Shown piece by piece: positions 45,015-53,686 of a stretch of DNA of 64,000 bases; within the stretch, counting starts at the first letter, position 1, and every line of letters begins with the position of its first letter. The stretch is from Streptosporangium sp. NBC_01495 (GTDB lineage: Bacteria > Actinomycetota > Actinomycetes > Streptosporangiales > Streptosporangiaceae). The position numbers and the translations under genes were made by a program. The DNA lies in contig NZ_CP109430.1 of assembly GCF_036250735.1 (NCBI RefSeq), positions 3,658,001 to 3,722,000 on the forward strand, given 5' to 3'. The notes below the pieces were generated by a model. The model was given only the letters and a program-made list of their open reading frames with translations, searched no databases and was not told the origin of the DNA.

Positions 45015-46166
45015 TCAGCCCTTGATGTAGCGGCGCGCCATGTAGCGGCGCGCCGGGCCCAGGGATGCCAGGCGCAGGGGCACCTGGCTCAGCCACAGGA
45101 CGAAGGGGTTGGCGGGGGCGTAGACGCCCTTGACCCGGCGGCCCAGCTTCTGTTTCTTCTCCACTTCCGGGCGGAGCCCGGCCTCCCATTGGGCCAGGGC
45201 CGCGTGGATGTCGCCCGGGTTGCTCTCCAGTGCGGTGCCCAGCAGGTCGGCGCCGCCGACGGCGAGCGAGGAGCCGTATCCGGCGAACAGCGTGACGCAC
45301 CAGGCGGCGTCGCCGAGCAGCACCACCCGGCCACGGCTCCACGTGTCAACCACCATCTGGCTGATCGTGTCGAAGTAGATGGAATCCGCCGTCTGCAGGC
45401 CCGCCAGAACCTCGGGCACCACCCAGCCCATGTCGCCGTAGATGCGGGGCAGCGCCTTGTGCGGGCCGTCGGCCAGTGTGCCAGCGCTGCGATCGGTGCG
45501 GTAGCCGAAGAAGGCGACATTCCTGCCGTCTGCGACGCTGATGACGGCAACGGTGCGGCCGCCCGCGGAAAGGGTGCCGGTGGTTCCCTCCGCGATGGCA
45601 GCCGGCCGCTTTTTGAGCATGTAGACGGCGACCATGTGGTCAAGATCGAGGCGATAGTCCTCTTCGGGGCCGAAGGCCAGCGCGCGCGTGGCCGAATGCA
45701 GGCCGTCGGCGCCAATGAGCAGATCGGCGTGTTCGATCGTGCCATCGCTGAGGGTGACATGCACCGCCCGCTCGTCCTGGTCGACGGCATCGATGGTGGT
45801 GGCAAAACGGATCTCGGCCGTGTCGCGGACCGCCTCGTACAAGACGGTCTCCACATCGCCGCGCAGGATGTTCATCGACCGGTTGCCCATGGTGGCCGCG
45901 ATGGTTTCGCGGGTCAGGGAGAAGCTCCGCTCCCCGTTGGCCTTGTGATACACCAGCTCTTTGGTGATGAAGGCCTTGTCCTTGAGCGCGGGCAGGATGC
46001 CCATCCGCTCGGCGGCGTCGTAGCCGATGCCGCCGAAGGCAACCCCGTAACCACCGCCGCGACGCTGGGGCGCACGCTCGATGATGAGACTTTCCCAGCC
46101 GATCTGGCGCAGCCGCAGAGCGGCGGCCAGGCCGGCGATGCCTGCTCCGATGATGATGACGCGCAT
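45015..46166 (-). CDS. FAD-dependent monooxygenase
   Basis: A 383-residue group A flavoprotein monooxygenase (PHBH/TetX-like): N-terminal dinucleotide fold IIGAGIAGLAAALRLRQIG (about 4-22), the DG motif LLIGADGLHSATR (about 149-161) and the second FAD motif RVVLLGDAAWCVTLFAGYG (about 279-297). It would hydroxylate an aromatic or similar small molecule using NAD(P)H and O2. It is followed on the same strand (in transcription order preceded) by the epimerase-like gene 43 bp away, with a divergent MarR regulator beyond. Substrate unknown. Confidence 0.9.
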   Translation of the reverse strand: MRVIIIGAGIAGLAAALRLRQIGWESLIIERAPQRRGGGYGVAFGGIGYDAAERMGILPALKDKAFITKELVYHKANGERSFSLTRETIAATMGNRSMNILRGDVETVLYEAVRDTAEIRFATTIDAVDQDERAVHVTLSDGTIEHADLLIGADGLHSATRALAFGPEEDYRLDLDHMVAVYMLKKRPAAIAEGTTGTLSAGGRTVAVISVADGRNVAFFGYRTDRSAGTLADGPHKALPRIYGDMGWVVPEVLAGLQTADSIYFDTISQMVVDTWSRGRVVLLGDAAWCVTLFAGYGSSLAVGGADLLGTALESNPGDIHAALAQWEAGLRPEVEKKQKLGRRVKGVYAPANPFVLWLSQVPLRLASLGPARRYMARRYIKG

Positions 46167-46209
46167 GAGGCTCCTTAGCTGTTTATCTGGGTGACGATCT
46201 GGGTTGGCC

Positions 46210-47208
46210 TCAGAGCCGGTCGAGAACGTGCTGCTCTTTGGCGGGATCGAGCCAGGTATCCGGCGAGGGTGCGTCGGGGCGCGGTGTGGGATCTCCTTCG
46301 GCCTGCAGCCAGGCCCAGGTGTCGGTGATCGTGTCCCGCAGCGGGCGGCAGGTCAGTCCTGCGGCGAAGGCGGCGGTGACGTCGGCGTCGTGCAGGCCGG
46401 TCGGCGCGGGGTCATGCGGGAATCGGAGCCCGAGTTCCATACCCAGCGTCAAGCCCTCCGCCTGCAGCAGTTCTGCGGGCGCCCACACCAGCTCGGCGTC
46501 GGACCCGGTCACCTCCAGCGCCGTCTCCAGCAGTTCTCCGATCGTGACGGCACCCGGGCGGCCGGTCACGGTGAAGGCGCCACCGATGCCGCGCTCGGCG
46601 GCGATGAGCATCCAGGCGGCCATGTCGCGGGCGTCGATGTACTGCAACGGCATGTCGGCCGGGCCGGGGGCCAGCACCCGGCCGCCTCTTTCCAGACGGC
46701 GCAGCCACCACGGGATGCGGCCGACGTCCTCATACGGCCCCAGGATCATTCCGGCCCGGGCCAGCAGGGCGCGCTCGGCGAACGCCTCGATGGCGGCCAA
46801 CTCCCCGCCGCGCTTGGCGGCGGCGTAGTCGGTGTTGTCGTCGCCGGCCGGGTCGCCGTCGACCAGCGGAGCGTGTTCGTCCGCGGCCGGTGGCCAGGGC
46901 CAGCGGTGAACTCCACGGCTGGAGACGTACCCGTAGTGTCCGGCCCGGTCGGCCAGGAGCCGCGCGCTGTCTTGGACCACGCGCGGCGCCCACGCCCAGG
47001 TGTCGATGACGGCGTCCCAGGCTTGTTGCCCCAGCACCGTGTGGACGGCTTCGGTGTCGGTGCGATCGGCGATCAGGGCTCGGGTGCCGGGGGCCGGTGG
47101 GCGGCTGATGCCCCGGTTGAGCACGGTCACCTCATCGCCGCGGCCGAGCGCGGTTTCCACGATGGCGCGTCCCACGTGATGGGTACCGCCGAGGACAAGT
47201 AGTTTCAT
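46210..47208 (-). CDS. NAD-dependent epimerase/dehydratase family protein
   Basis: A 332-residue SDR-like protein: Rossmann start MKLLVLGGTHHVGRAIVETAL, acidic/basic turn NRGISRP, YVSSRGVH and DYAAAKRGGE (Lys of an atypical YxxxK), and a C-terminal substrate domain. It resembles NmrA/isoflavone-reductase-like actinobacterial proteins more than classical sugar epimerases. Start 47208 has GTGGAG upstream. It forms an operon with the monooxygenase and is divergent from the MarR gene, suggesting coregulated modification or detoxification of a small molecule. Confidence 0.82.
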   Translation of the reverse strand: MKLLVLGGTHHVGRAIVETALGRGDEVTVLNRGISRPPAPGTRALIADRTDTEAVHTVLGQQAWDAVIDTWAWAPRVVQDSARLLADRAGHYGYVSSRGVHRWPWPPAADEHAPLVDGDPAGDDNTDYAAAKRGGELAAIEAFAERALLARAGMILGPYEDVGRIPWWLRRLERGGRVLAPGPADMPLQYIDARDMAAWMLIAAERGIGGAFTVTGRPGAVTIGELLETALEVTGSDAELVWAPAELLQAEGLTLGMELGLRFPHDPAPTGLHDADVTAAFAAGLTCRPLRDTITDTWAWLQAEGDPTPRPDAPSPDTWLDPAKEQHVLDRL

Positions 47209-47627
47209 GACGCTCCACAGAGATGGGAAGCCACAACGCCGAGAGGCGATCGTGGCTGGGGAAGGTTTCGTGGCGTGACGGGCGCAGCGTTCGCATCGCC
47301 GATGGCTCGCGGGCTCCCGCGGCGCAGCCGAAGCGAAGCTGGACGCCGCTGAAGATGTGCGACCTGATCCGGTGGCCGCGCCCGAAACGGTGAGCGAGCG
47401 GCCGAGCGGTGCGGGGACGCACTCGCGCCGTAGGCCGGTACGGGCCGCTGGGCTGGTCATCGGGGTCATCTCCTGGTCGAGGCGGTTGTATCTCCATCGC
47501 CGACCAGGCTTCCCGGCACACCACCGGTCTTCTTCACGAAGTCCGATAGTGAGCAACATGGCGAACTTTCGGAAATTTCTGAACACTAATGTTTCTCCGC
47601 TACCCTGTGATCCACAGGAGGTGGCAC
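47209..47627. other. Divergent intergenic region
   Basis: The 419 bp between the epimerase and MarR genes hold no supported gene. The right 60 bp are AT-rich and carry palindromes near 47569-47595; the left 350 bp look like decayed coding DNA without start signals. Confidence 0.5.
47569..47595. promoter_or_regulatory. Operator-like palindromes upstream of MarR gene
   Basis: TTCGGAAATTTCTGAA (47569-47584) is a 16-bp palindrome with one mismatch; GAACACTAATGTTTC (47581-47595) is a second, imperfect one overlapping it. They lie 35-60 bp before the regulator start and fit a MarR/GbsR dimer site for autoregulation. Confidence 0.55.
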
Positions 47628-48089
47628 GTGGACGACAGGAAAGAGCAGTGGCAGGCCGCGGAACGGCTGGCCCTGGCCCTGACCGAGGGCGGATTGCAGC
47701 GCATGGCCGCGCGGACGCTGGCGGTGTTCCTGTTCACCGACCAGGAGACGGTCACTATGGGCGAGATCGCCGACCAGCTCGGCGTCAGCGCCGGCTCGGT
47801 CTCCGGTGCTCTCAAGTCACTGCTGTCAGTTGGCCTGCTTGAGCGGCTGCCGGCCCCCGGCAGCCGCCGCGAGCACTACCGGATGCGCGACGACGCCTGG
47901 GCCACCTTGTTCTCCACCCAGAACACCCTCACCCAGACCATGCTCCACGCCGCCGAAATCGGGATCAAGACCACCGCGCCGGAGGACCCTGCCCACCGGC
48001 GACTGATCCAGATGCGCGACTTCTACCAGTTCATGCTCGGTGAGATCCCCACCCTGCTGCACCGCTGGCAACAGCAACAGCTCGGCTGA
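47628..48089 (+). CDS. GbsR/MarR family transcriptional regulator
   Basis: A 153-residue winged-helix regulator: TMGEIADQLGVSAGSVSGALKSL (about 43-65) is the recognition region, followed by the wing (GSRREHYRMRDDAW) and a C-terminal dimerisation helix. GTG at 47628 has AGGAGG 6 nt upstream. The hydrolase gene follows 46 bp downstream. It probably represses the divergent monooxygenase/epimerase operon and itself; ligand unknown. Confidence 0.9.
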   Translation: MDDRKEQWQAAERLALALTEGGLQRMAARTLAVFLFTDQETVTMGEIADQLGVSAGSVSGALKSLLSVGLLERLPAPGSRREHYRMRDDAWATLFSTQNTLTQTMLHAAEIGIKTTAPEDPAHRRLIQMRDFYQFMLGEIPTLLHRWQQQQLG

Positions 48090-48135
48090 TCAGGGTCCCT
48101 CTCCGTCTTGAGCGGATATGCGAGCATGACGATTT

Positions 48136-48993
48136 ATGACGGCCTCGGAGCAAGACACGATCACTGCCCGCCTGGCGGCAGGCGTGGTGGAGTACCGGCT
48201 GGACGGCGAAGGGCAGCAGGTGGTCGTTGTGTTCCACGGGGGCCACATGCGGGCCGGGCTGATCCTGGGTGAAGAGGTCTTCACCACCTCGGGGTATCGG
48301 GTACTCATCCCCTCCCGCCCCGGTTACGGCCGCACGCCCCTGGCCACCGGCATCACCCCGGCCGCCTTCGCCGACGTCACCGCCGACCTGTGCCGCGACC
48401 TGGGCATCGGCCGACTCGCCGCGGTGGTGGGCATCTCAGCGGGCGGGCGCACCGCGCTCACCATGGCGGCGCGTCATCCGCACCTGGTGGAGCGGGTGAT
48501 CCTGCAAAGCGCGGTCGCCTTCCTGCCCTGGCCGAACCGGCGCACCCGCCTGGGGGGCCGCCTGGTGTTCAACGTGAGCGCCGAGGCCGCGACCTGGGCG
48601 GCCGTCCGCCTGCTGATGCGCGTCGCACCGCAAGCAGGGTTGCGGCTGCTGCTGCGCGACCTGTCCACCCGGCCCGTCCGCCACGTCGTGGCCGGCCTGA
48701 GCGAGCGCGACCGGGCCGAGCTGATCGCGTTGTTCACCCTGATGCGCTCGGGGGAGGGTTTCGTCAACGACATGCTGGCCGTGCCCGACTGCGCCGGGCA
48801 GGTCACCCAGCCGGCCCTGGTCATCGCCAGCCGCACCGACCGTTCGGTCCCCTTCGCCCACGCCGAATCCCTCGCCGCGACCATCCCCGGGGCCGAGCTG
48901 GTGGAAAGCCGGGCCGATGGCCACATGATCTGGTTCGCCCCCGACTATCCCGCGATCGCGGCACGGATCGAGGAGTTCCTCACCGCCGGGTAG
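48136..48993 (+). CDS. Alpha/beta hydrolase
   Basis: A 285-residue hydrolase with oxyanion-loop HGG (FHGGHM), nucleophile elbow GISAGG (Ser about 100), acid in IASRTDRSVPF and His in SRADGHMIWF near the C-terminus. It lacks a signal peptide. No RBS precedes ATG 48136, so initiation may be leaderless. It is probably cotranscribed with the MarR gene, which suggests an ester or lactone substrate in the same response. Specificity unknown. Confidence 0.88.
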   Translation: MTASEQDTITARLAAGVVEYRLDGEGQQVVVVFHGGHMRAGLILGEEVFTTSGYRVLIPSRPGYGRTPLATGITPAAFADVTADLCRDLGIGRLAAVVGISAGGRTALTMAARHPHLVERVILQSAVAFLPWPNRRTRLGGRLVFNVSAEAATWAAVRLLMRVAPQAGLRLLLRDLSTRPVRHVVAGLSERDRAELIALFTLMRSGEGFVNDMLAVPDCAGQVTQPALVIASRTDRSVPFAHAESLAATIPGAELVESRADGHMIWFAPDYPAIAARIEEFLTAG

Positions 48994-49211
48994 AAAGCAC
49001 TGCGGATCACCGTACTTCCACGAAACCAGGACAGGGCCATCTAGCCTCACCGGCTCCCGCAGGGGAAAGTGGTCACCCCGGCCGCGCCGCCGTCTGGCTC
49101 GCACTGTCTGGCCCGGGCGTCGGTGGTCATCCCCGCCTGCGCGTTGAGCAGCGGCTCCGGTGTTCCGGCGCCACAGGCCGTGGCCCGGCCGACGGTGATG
49201 CCGGTAGTCCG

Positions 49212-51056
49212 TCACCAGACCGGACCGGCGCCTTGGCTGTGATGGTGGGCGGTGGCCCTCATCCGGAAACGCATCCGGCAGACGACGGCGTCGCTGCGCC
49301 GGCGCAGGGCTTGGGCGAGGACCGCGCCGCGCTGGTTTTGCAGGATGCGCTGCCAGGGGTGTTCGGGTTCGATCTCGGGGATGAGGACGAACACGTGCCG
49401 GTCGGGCACGCTGTTGATGTATTCGATCAGGGGGGTGTCCAGCCGCCGGTGGGCGTCGAAGACCTGCACCAGTTCGACGTCGGGGTGCCAGCGTTCCCAG
49501 TCCTCGACGAACTTCCGGGCTTGCGGCTCGTCTTCGGGGTGGGTGATGTTGACCGCGACCACCCGGTCGCCCAAGGAGAGCGCGGCGGCGAGTGCCTCGC
49601 AGGTCAGGCGGGTGATCGCGTGCACCGGCACCACCACGAGCGAGCGGCGCGGCCGCGGCGGCAGGGGGGTCTTGCCCAGTTCCAGGCGCTCGCCGATGCG
49701 AGCGTAAGAGCGGTTGACCCATTGCATGGCCGCCACCACCAGCGGTATCGCGACCACGATCAGCCAGCCGCCCTCGGTGAACTTGGAGATCGTGACCACG
49801 ATGGCGGCGACAAAGGTCAGCAGCGCGCCGAAGCCGTTGAGGGCCGCCCGCCACCGCCAGCCCGCGGGCCGGTCGCCAAGCCAGTGCCTGACCATGCCGG
49901 CCTGCGAAAGGGTGAAGCCGACGAACACCCCGATCGCGAACAGCGGCACCAGCAGGTTCATCTCGCCCCGGGCCAGGAGCAGCAGCAGGGCCGAGGTGAT
50001 GGTCAAGAAGGCGATGCCGTACCGGTGCACGTGCCGGTCGGCGCGTAACGCGAACAGGTGCGGCAGGTTGTTGTCCCTGGCCAGCAGATGGGCCAGCACC
50101 GGCAGGCCGCCGAAGGAAGTGTTGGCGGCCAGCGCGAGCAGCACGACCGTGGAGAACTGCACCAGGTAGAACAGCGGGCCATCTCCCAGTGACGCCTGGG
50201 TGACCTGCGAGAGCACGGTCACCCCCTCAGCGGGGGCAATCTTGAACTTCTCGATCAGGACGGCGATGCCGATCAGCATCACGGCCAGCAGAGCGCCGAG
50301 CGCCACCTCCGCGCGCTGGGCCCGCTTGACCCGCGGCTTTTTGAAGGAGGGCACCGCGTTGGCGATCGCCTCGACGCCGGTGAGCGAGGCGCAGCCGTTG
50401 GCGAACGCCTTGAGCAGCAGCAACACCCCGACCGTCTGCAGGGCGTGGGGCGTGTGCTCGGCGTAGACGGCGGGCTCGTGGCGGATCAGGCCGACCACGA
50501 TCACCAGCGCGATGGCGCCGACGTAGAGGACGGCCGGCGCGATGAAGGCGCGGGCGCTGCGGGTGATGCCCCTGAGGTTGATCGCGGTGATCGCCGCGAG
50601 CACGGCCAGGCACAGCCACACGGTGTAGGGGAGGAACTCGGGAAAGGCCGAGGTCAGCGCGGCGACCCCGGCGGCGACCGAGACCGCCACATTCAAGACG
50701 TAGTCCACGATGAGTGAGGCGCCCGCGACCAGGCCCGCCCGTCGTCCCAGGTGCCTTGTGGCCACACCGTAGGCGCCCCCGCCCTCGGGGAAGACGGCGA
50801 CGACCTGCCGGTAGGACAAGGTCAGCACCCCCAGCAGGGCCGCGATGGCCAGCGTGACCGGGAGGGTGAAACCGAGCCCCGCACCACCGGCCACGGCCAA
50901 TACCAAGACGATGGCCTCAGGGCCGTAGGCCACCGAGGCCATCGCGTCCAGAGAGAGGGCCGCCAGGCCGCCGGTGACCGTCAGCCGGTGCCGATCACCG
51001 CTATCGGGGGGATCGGGAGGCTCCTGGGGGCGAGCGGGGGTCAACAGCGCGGACAT
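49212..51056 (-). CDS. KimA-like potassium importer (APC superfamily)
   Basis: A 614-residue membrane protein with about 12 TM helices in residues 30-455 (ALSLDAMASVAYGPEAIVLVL, VVAVFPEGGGAYGVATRHLG, GCASLTGVEAIANAVPSFK) and a soluble USP-like C-terminal domain (SLVVVPVHAITRLTCEALAAAL...). This architecture is that of KimA/YdaO-type high-affinity K+/H+ symporters that are regulated by c-di-AMP. A TrkA-type protein is encoded on the other strand nearby. ATG 51056 has AGGAG 7 nt upstream. A long divergent leader precedes it. Confidence 0.88.
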   Translation of the reverse strand: MSALLTPARPQEPPDPPDSGDRHRLTVTGGLAALSLDAMASVAYGPEAIVLVLAVAGGAGLGFTLPVTLAIAALLGVLTLSYRQVVAVFPEGGGAYGVATRHLGRRAGLVAGASLIVDYVLNVAVSVAAGVAALTSAFPEFLPYTVWLCLAVLAAITAINLRGITRSARAFIAPAVLYVGAIALVIVVGLIRHEPAVYAEHTPHALQTVGVLLLLKAFANGCASLTGVEAIANAVPSFKKPRVKRAQRAEVALGALLAVMLIGIAVLIEKFKIAPAEGVTVLSQVTQASLGDGPLFYLVQFSTVVLLALAANTSFGGLPVLAHLLARDNNLPHLFALRADRHVHRYGIAFLTITSALLLLLARGEMNLLVPLFAIGVFVGFTLSQAGMVRHWLGDRPAGWRWRAALNGFGALLTFVAAIVVTISKFTEGGWLIVVAIPLVVAAMQWVNRSYARIGERLELGKTPLPPRPRRSLVVVPVHAITRLTCEALAAALSLGDRVVAVNITHPEDEPQARKFVEDWERWHPDVELVQVFDAHRRLDTPLIEYINSVPDRHVFVLIPEIEPEHPWQRILQNQRGAVLAQALRRRSDAVVCRMRFRMRATAHHHSQGAGPVW

Positions 51057-51544
51057 CACGTCACTCCTGTACGAGGGCTACACCTCATCGTCACCCCCCA
51101 CCCAGGAGGCAATCGTCTACCTATACGACCCTTTGACGCCTTTGCCGTGAATAACCATGCGCTCCCCACGGTGACGTGACGGCAACGGCTCACCGCGTGA
51201 GGAGAGGCCAGGATTCGAAGCGGCCGCCCATTCCCGGCCCGGTGATCAGGCGGGCCGGACACGCGGGGCGCTTTTGCGCTCCAGGGCCCTCGGCGCCCGG
51301 CAACGGCTCACCGCGAGGAAATCCGCGGGAACCAAGACGGGACCCCCGGACCCCGCCACCTTGTAGACGGCATTGGAAAATGTGGCGCGGTGCCGCCGGT
51401 AAAGGCGTCAGGAAATCCGGCAAAGGCGTATGGATCGCGTCAAAGTCATGGTGATGGGCCCGGAGACCGGCTCACCATGGGACCGCAAAGGGCGACGTCG
51501 TGAGGTGTCGCCGGGCCAGGATCCACCGCTTGCTGGAGGGTGTC
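51057..51544. other. Long leader between divergent potassium-related genes
   Basis: No gene in 488 bp. GGCAACGGCTCACCGCG occurs twice (51181-51197 and 51299-51315), CGGCTCACC a third time near 51469, and GGCAAAGGCGT occurs in opposite orientations near 51136 and 51419. The length, repeats and GC-rich pairing potential suggest structured 5' leaders, but I could not fit a known riboswitch. Confidence 0.5.
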
Positions 51545-51880
51545 GTGAACGAGGTCGCGGGGTTGTGGTTGCTGGGCGTCGGCCTCGCCCTGTTCGCTCT
51601 CGCCCGGCGCGTCAACGTTGGGCCGGTGCGTGGCTGGGGCGGGCTGGCGGCCAGGATCGGCCTGGGAGACGCGCGGTCGTGGGCGATCACCCACGAGGAG
51701 ATCGAGCCATGGATCACGGCCGCGGGAGTCGCAGCGGGACTGGCCGGGCTGGCGTCCCTGTCAATCGAAGAGAGCTCGGCGCTGGCCGCGATGACGACGC
51801 TGGGCCTGGGCCTGTGCGGCGCACTACTGGTGGTCGCCGCCGTGACCGGACGCGCGCGGCTACGGCGACCCGGTGCCTGA
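51545..51880 (+). CDS. Small membrane protein, unrecognised
   Basis: A 111-residue protein with three hydrophobic helices: VAGLWLLGVGLALFALA, WITAAGVAAGLAGLASL and TLGLGLCGALLVVAAV. An Arg-containing loop lies between the first two. GTG 51545 was chosen for GGAGGG upstream. It lies 93 bp before the TrkA-type gene on the same strand, and could be a membrane partner for it, though it lacks any K+-channel selectivity filter. Confidence 0.6.
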   Translation: MNEVAGLWLLGVGLALFALARRVNVGPVRGWGGLAARIGLGDARSWAITHEEIEPWITAAGVAAGLAGLASLSIEESSALAAMTTLGLGLCGALLVVAAVTGRARLRRPGA

Positions 51881-51973
51881 GACCCCCCGCCCCGCCTCCT
51901 GTCGGAAGGCACCGATCTCAGCCGCCGTAGACCAGGCGGCGGGCAAGCCCCGGGCGCGAAAGGTGCGGGTGAG

Positions 51974-52633
51974 ATGAACCGGGACGCGGTCGTGGTGGTA
52001 GGGCTCGGCCGGTTCGGTGGCTCACTGACGACACGGCTGACCCGGCGAGGTGTCAAGGTGCTGGCCATCGACACCCGGCGCGAGGCGGCCCACGCCGCGA
52101 AAGGACCCGGTGTGACGTGCGCCGTAGCCGATGCCACCGATCCCGCAGTGCTGCGCAAGCTCGGCGTGGCAGGTTACCGACGGGCGGTCGTCACCACCGC
52201 CACCGACCTGCAGACCAGCGTCCTGCTGGTCAGCGCCTTGGTAGAGTTGAACATCGGCGAGATCTGGGCCAAAGCGGTCGGCCCTGCCCACGAGCGGCTC
52301 CTACGCCGGATCGGCGCTCACCAGGTGTTCACCCCCGCACGCGAGACGGGCGTACGCCTCGCGCACCTGCTCGACGGGCAACCGCCAGACCGCATGCCGT
52401 CCGACGAGAACCTCACCATCACCACGCTCAGAGCGCCACTGGATCGGCTCGGGGTCGCACTGCCGGCCCTCCACCTACGCGATCGGTACGGCATCACCCT
52501 GATCGCGGTCAAACACGAAGACGGGCAGTTCACCCACGCCTCTCCGACCACTGAGCTGTCCGCCGACGACGTCATCCTCATCTGCGGCCACACCGAGCAG
52601 ATCAACGCCTTCACCCAACGGCCTGACAGCTGA
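51974..52633 (+). CDS. TrkA/KtrA-type potassium transport regulatory protein
   Basis: A 219-residue cytosolic RCK protein: N-terminal TrkA_N Rossmann fold (VVVVGLGRFGGSLTTRL, residues 6-22, and AIDTRREAAH) that binds NAD(H) or ATP/ADP, and a C-terminal TrkA_C domain (RYGITLIAVKHEDGQF...LSADDVILICG). It would gate a K+ channel or transporter, but no Trk/Ktr membrane subunit with a selectivity filter is encoded beside it. The KimA-like importer 900 bp away on the other strand suggests a potassium homeostasis locus. Confidence 0.88.
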   Translation: MNRDAVVVVGLGRFGGSLTTRLTRRGVKVLAIDTRREAAHAAKGPGVTCAVADATDPAVLRKLGVAGYRRAVVTTATDLQTSVLLVSALVELNIGEIWAKAVGPAHERLLRRIGAHQVFTPARETGVRLAHLLDGQPPDRMPSDENLTITTLRAPLDRLGVALPALHLRDRYGITLIAVKHEDGQFTHASPTTELSADDVILICGHTEQINAFTQRPDS

Positions 52634-52756
52634 CCGCATCCCCGGGGCAACGACACGATTCGCCCCGGCGCCCGCTGGCTGCTGAACCGCCAGCCCTCCG
52701 GGGTCCACCACGATCAGGCCCTACCAACGGGCGCCGATTCAGGAGAGAGTGAGCCG

Positions 52757-52926
52757 GTGTCCACGATCGAGGCCGCCGACCTGACCAAACGCTACGGCCA
52801 GGTCCTCGCGGTCGACGAGGTCTTCCTTACGGGTCGAGCCGGCGGAGATCTACGCCCTGCTGAGGCTCAACGGCGCGGGCAAGGCAACCCTGATCCGCAT
52901 GCTGCTCGGCATGATCACTCCTCGCC
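52757..52926 (+). pseudogene. ABC transporter ATPase, frameshifted and truncated
   Basis: It begins as a normal ABC ATPase (VSTIEAADLTKRYGQVLAVDEV), shifts frame near 52825, and continues as VEPAEIYALLRLNGAGKATL with a degraded Walker A (GAGKAT for GAGKTT), then IRMLLGMITPRRG. Homology stops where the IS3 remnant begins. Everything from the Q-loop onward is missing. Confidence 0.85.
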
Positions 52927-53510
52927 GCGGCGGCCCAGTTCCCGGTGCACGCGACGGTAGCCGTAGGTCTCATGCTCGGCGACGAAGATCTGCCCGATCA
53001 GCTGTGCGAGGTGCGCGCGCCGCCGGGTGGTCGCCGAGGCCGGCCGATCGCGCCACTCGTAGTACCCCGACCTCGACACCTCCAGCCACGCGCACATCTT
53101 CGCGATCGCATGGTCGGCCTTCTCCGCGTCGATGAGCTCGAACCTGGCCCTCACCGAGTCTCGCCCGCGAAGAAGGCCGCCTTAGATTCAGGGAAAGCAC
53201 CTTCTCCCGGAGCTCGCGGTTCTCCCGCTCCAGGTCGCGCAGCCGCGCACGTTCCGGCCCCGACAACGACGGCGTTTCTTCCCCATCGTGCTGGTGTTTG
53301 TAGACACGCACCCAATTTCCCAAGGTGGTGTCGTGAATCCCGAACTCGCGGGCCACCTCGGCGACGGTGCGACTGCCTTCCAGGACCATGCGGACGAAGT
53401 ATCGACCTACACGCCGAATTCGATCCCGAGAACAAGAAAGTGCGGGCCGAGGTGAACCTCGATCCCGCACCGCCTGGTGAATCCCCTGGGGATTTGGTTG
53501 GTGTCCGAGG
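52915..53510 (-). mobile_element. IS3-family insertion sequence remnant
   Basis: Minus-strand remnants of both IS3 genes. The orfA-like part (about 53151-53420) encodes the HTH RTVAEVAREFGIHDTTLGNW and leucine-zipper-like LERENRELREKV, then a frameshift before a displaced KAAFFAGETR. The orfB-like part (52915-53154) encodes VSRSGYYEWRDRPASATTRR...TYGYRRVHREL and stops before the DDE catalytic core. The left end is fused to the ABC pseudogene. Not mobile on its own. Confidence 0.85.
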
Positions 53511-53551
53511 AGGGTACGGCTCCCCGATGCCGCTGTGACCAACAGGTATAT

Positions 53552-53575
53552 GGTGAAAAAGGGTGAAAAATCACC
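53552..53575. promoter_or_regulatory. Repeat and inverted repeat upstream of formaldehyde dehydrogenase
   Basis: GGTGAAAAA occurs at 53552 and 53562, and the second copy is half of GGTGA-AAAA-TCACC (53562-53575). It is about 110 bp before the start, in the only AT-rich patch there, and is a candidate regulator site. Confidence 0.45.
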
Positions 53576-53686
53576 TTTGGGTCGGACTCGGCCGTCACCG
53601 TCCCCCTCACGTCCCCTCGCGGACGGCGACCGGCTACTCCGCCGGCGTCGCGCGGAAGGGCACCACGAGGAAACAGGGAGGACGTC

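Noticed and set aside
47209..47586. N-terminal extension of the epimerase gene
   Set aside because: The frame stays open, but the Rossmann start and RBS place the gene start at 47208 and the upstream translation is low-complexity.
51200..51230. tRNA-like 3' end on the minus strand (TTCGAATCC followed by CCTCTCC)
   Set aside because: The T stem does not pair, no 5' half exists and there is no CCA; probably chance.
51057..51544. c-di-AMP (ydaO) riboswitch before the KimA-like gene
   Set aside because: I looked on both strands for the conserved blocks of this class and could not align them convincingly; left as an open question in findings.
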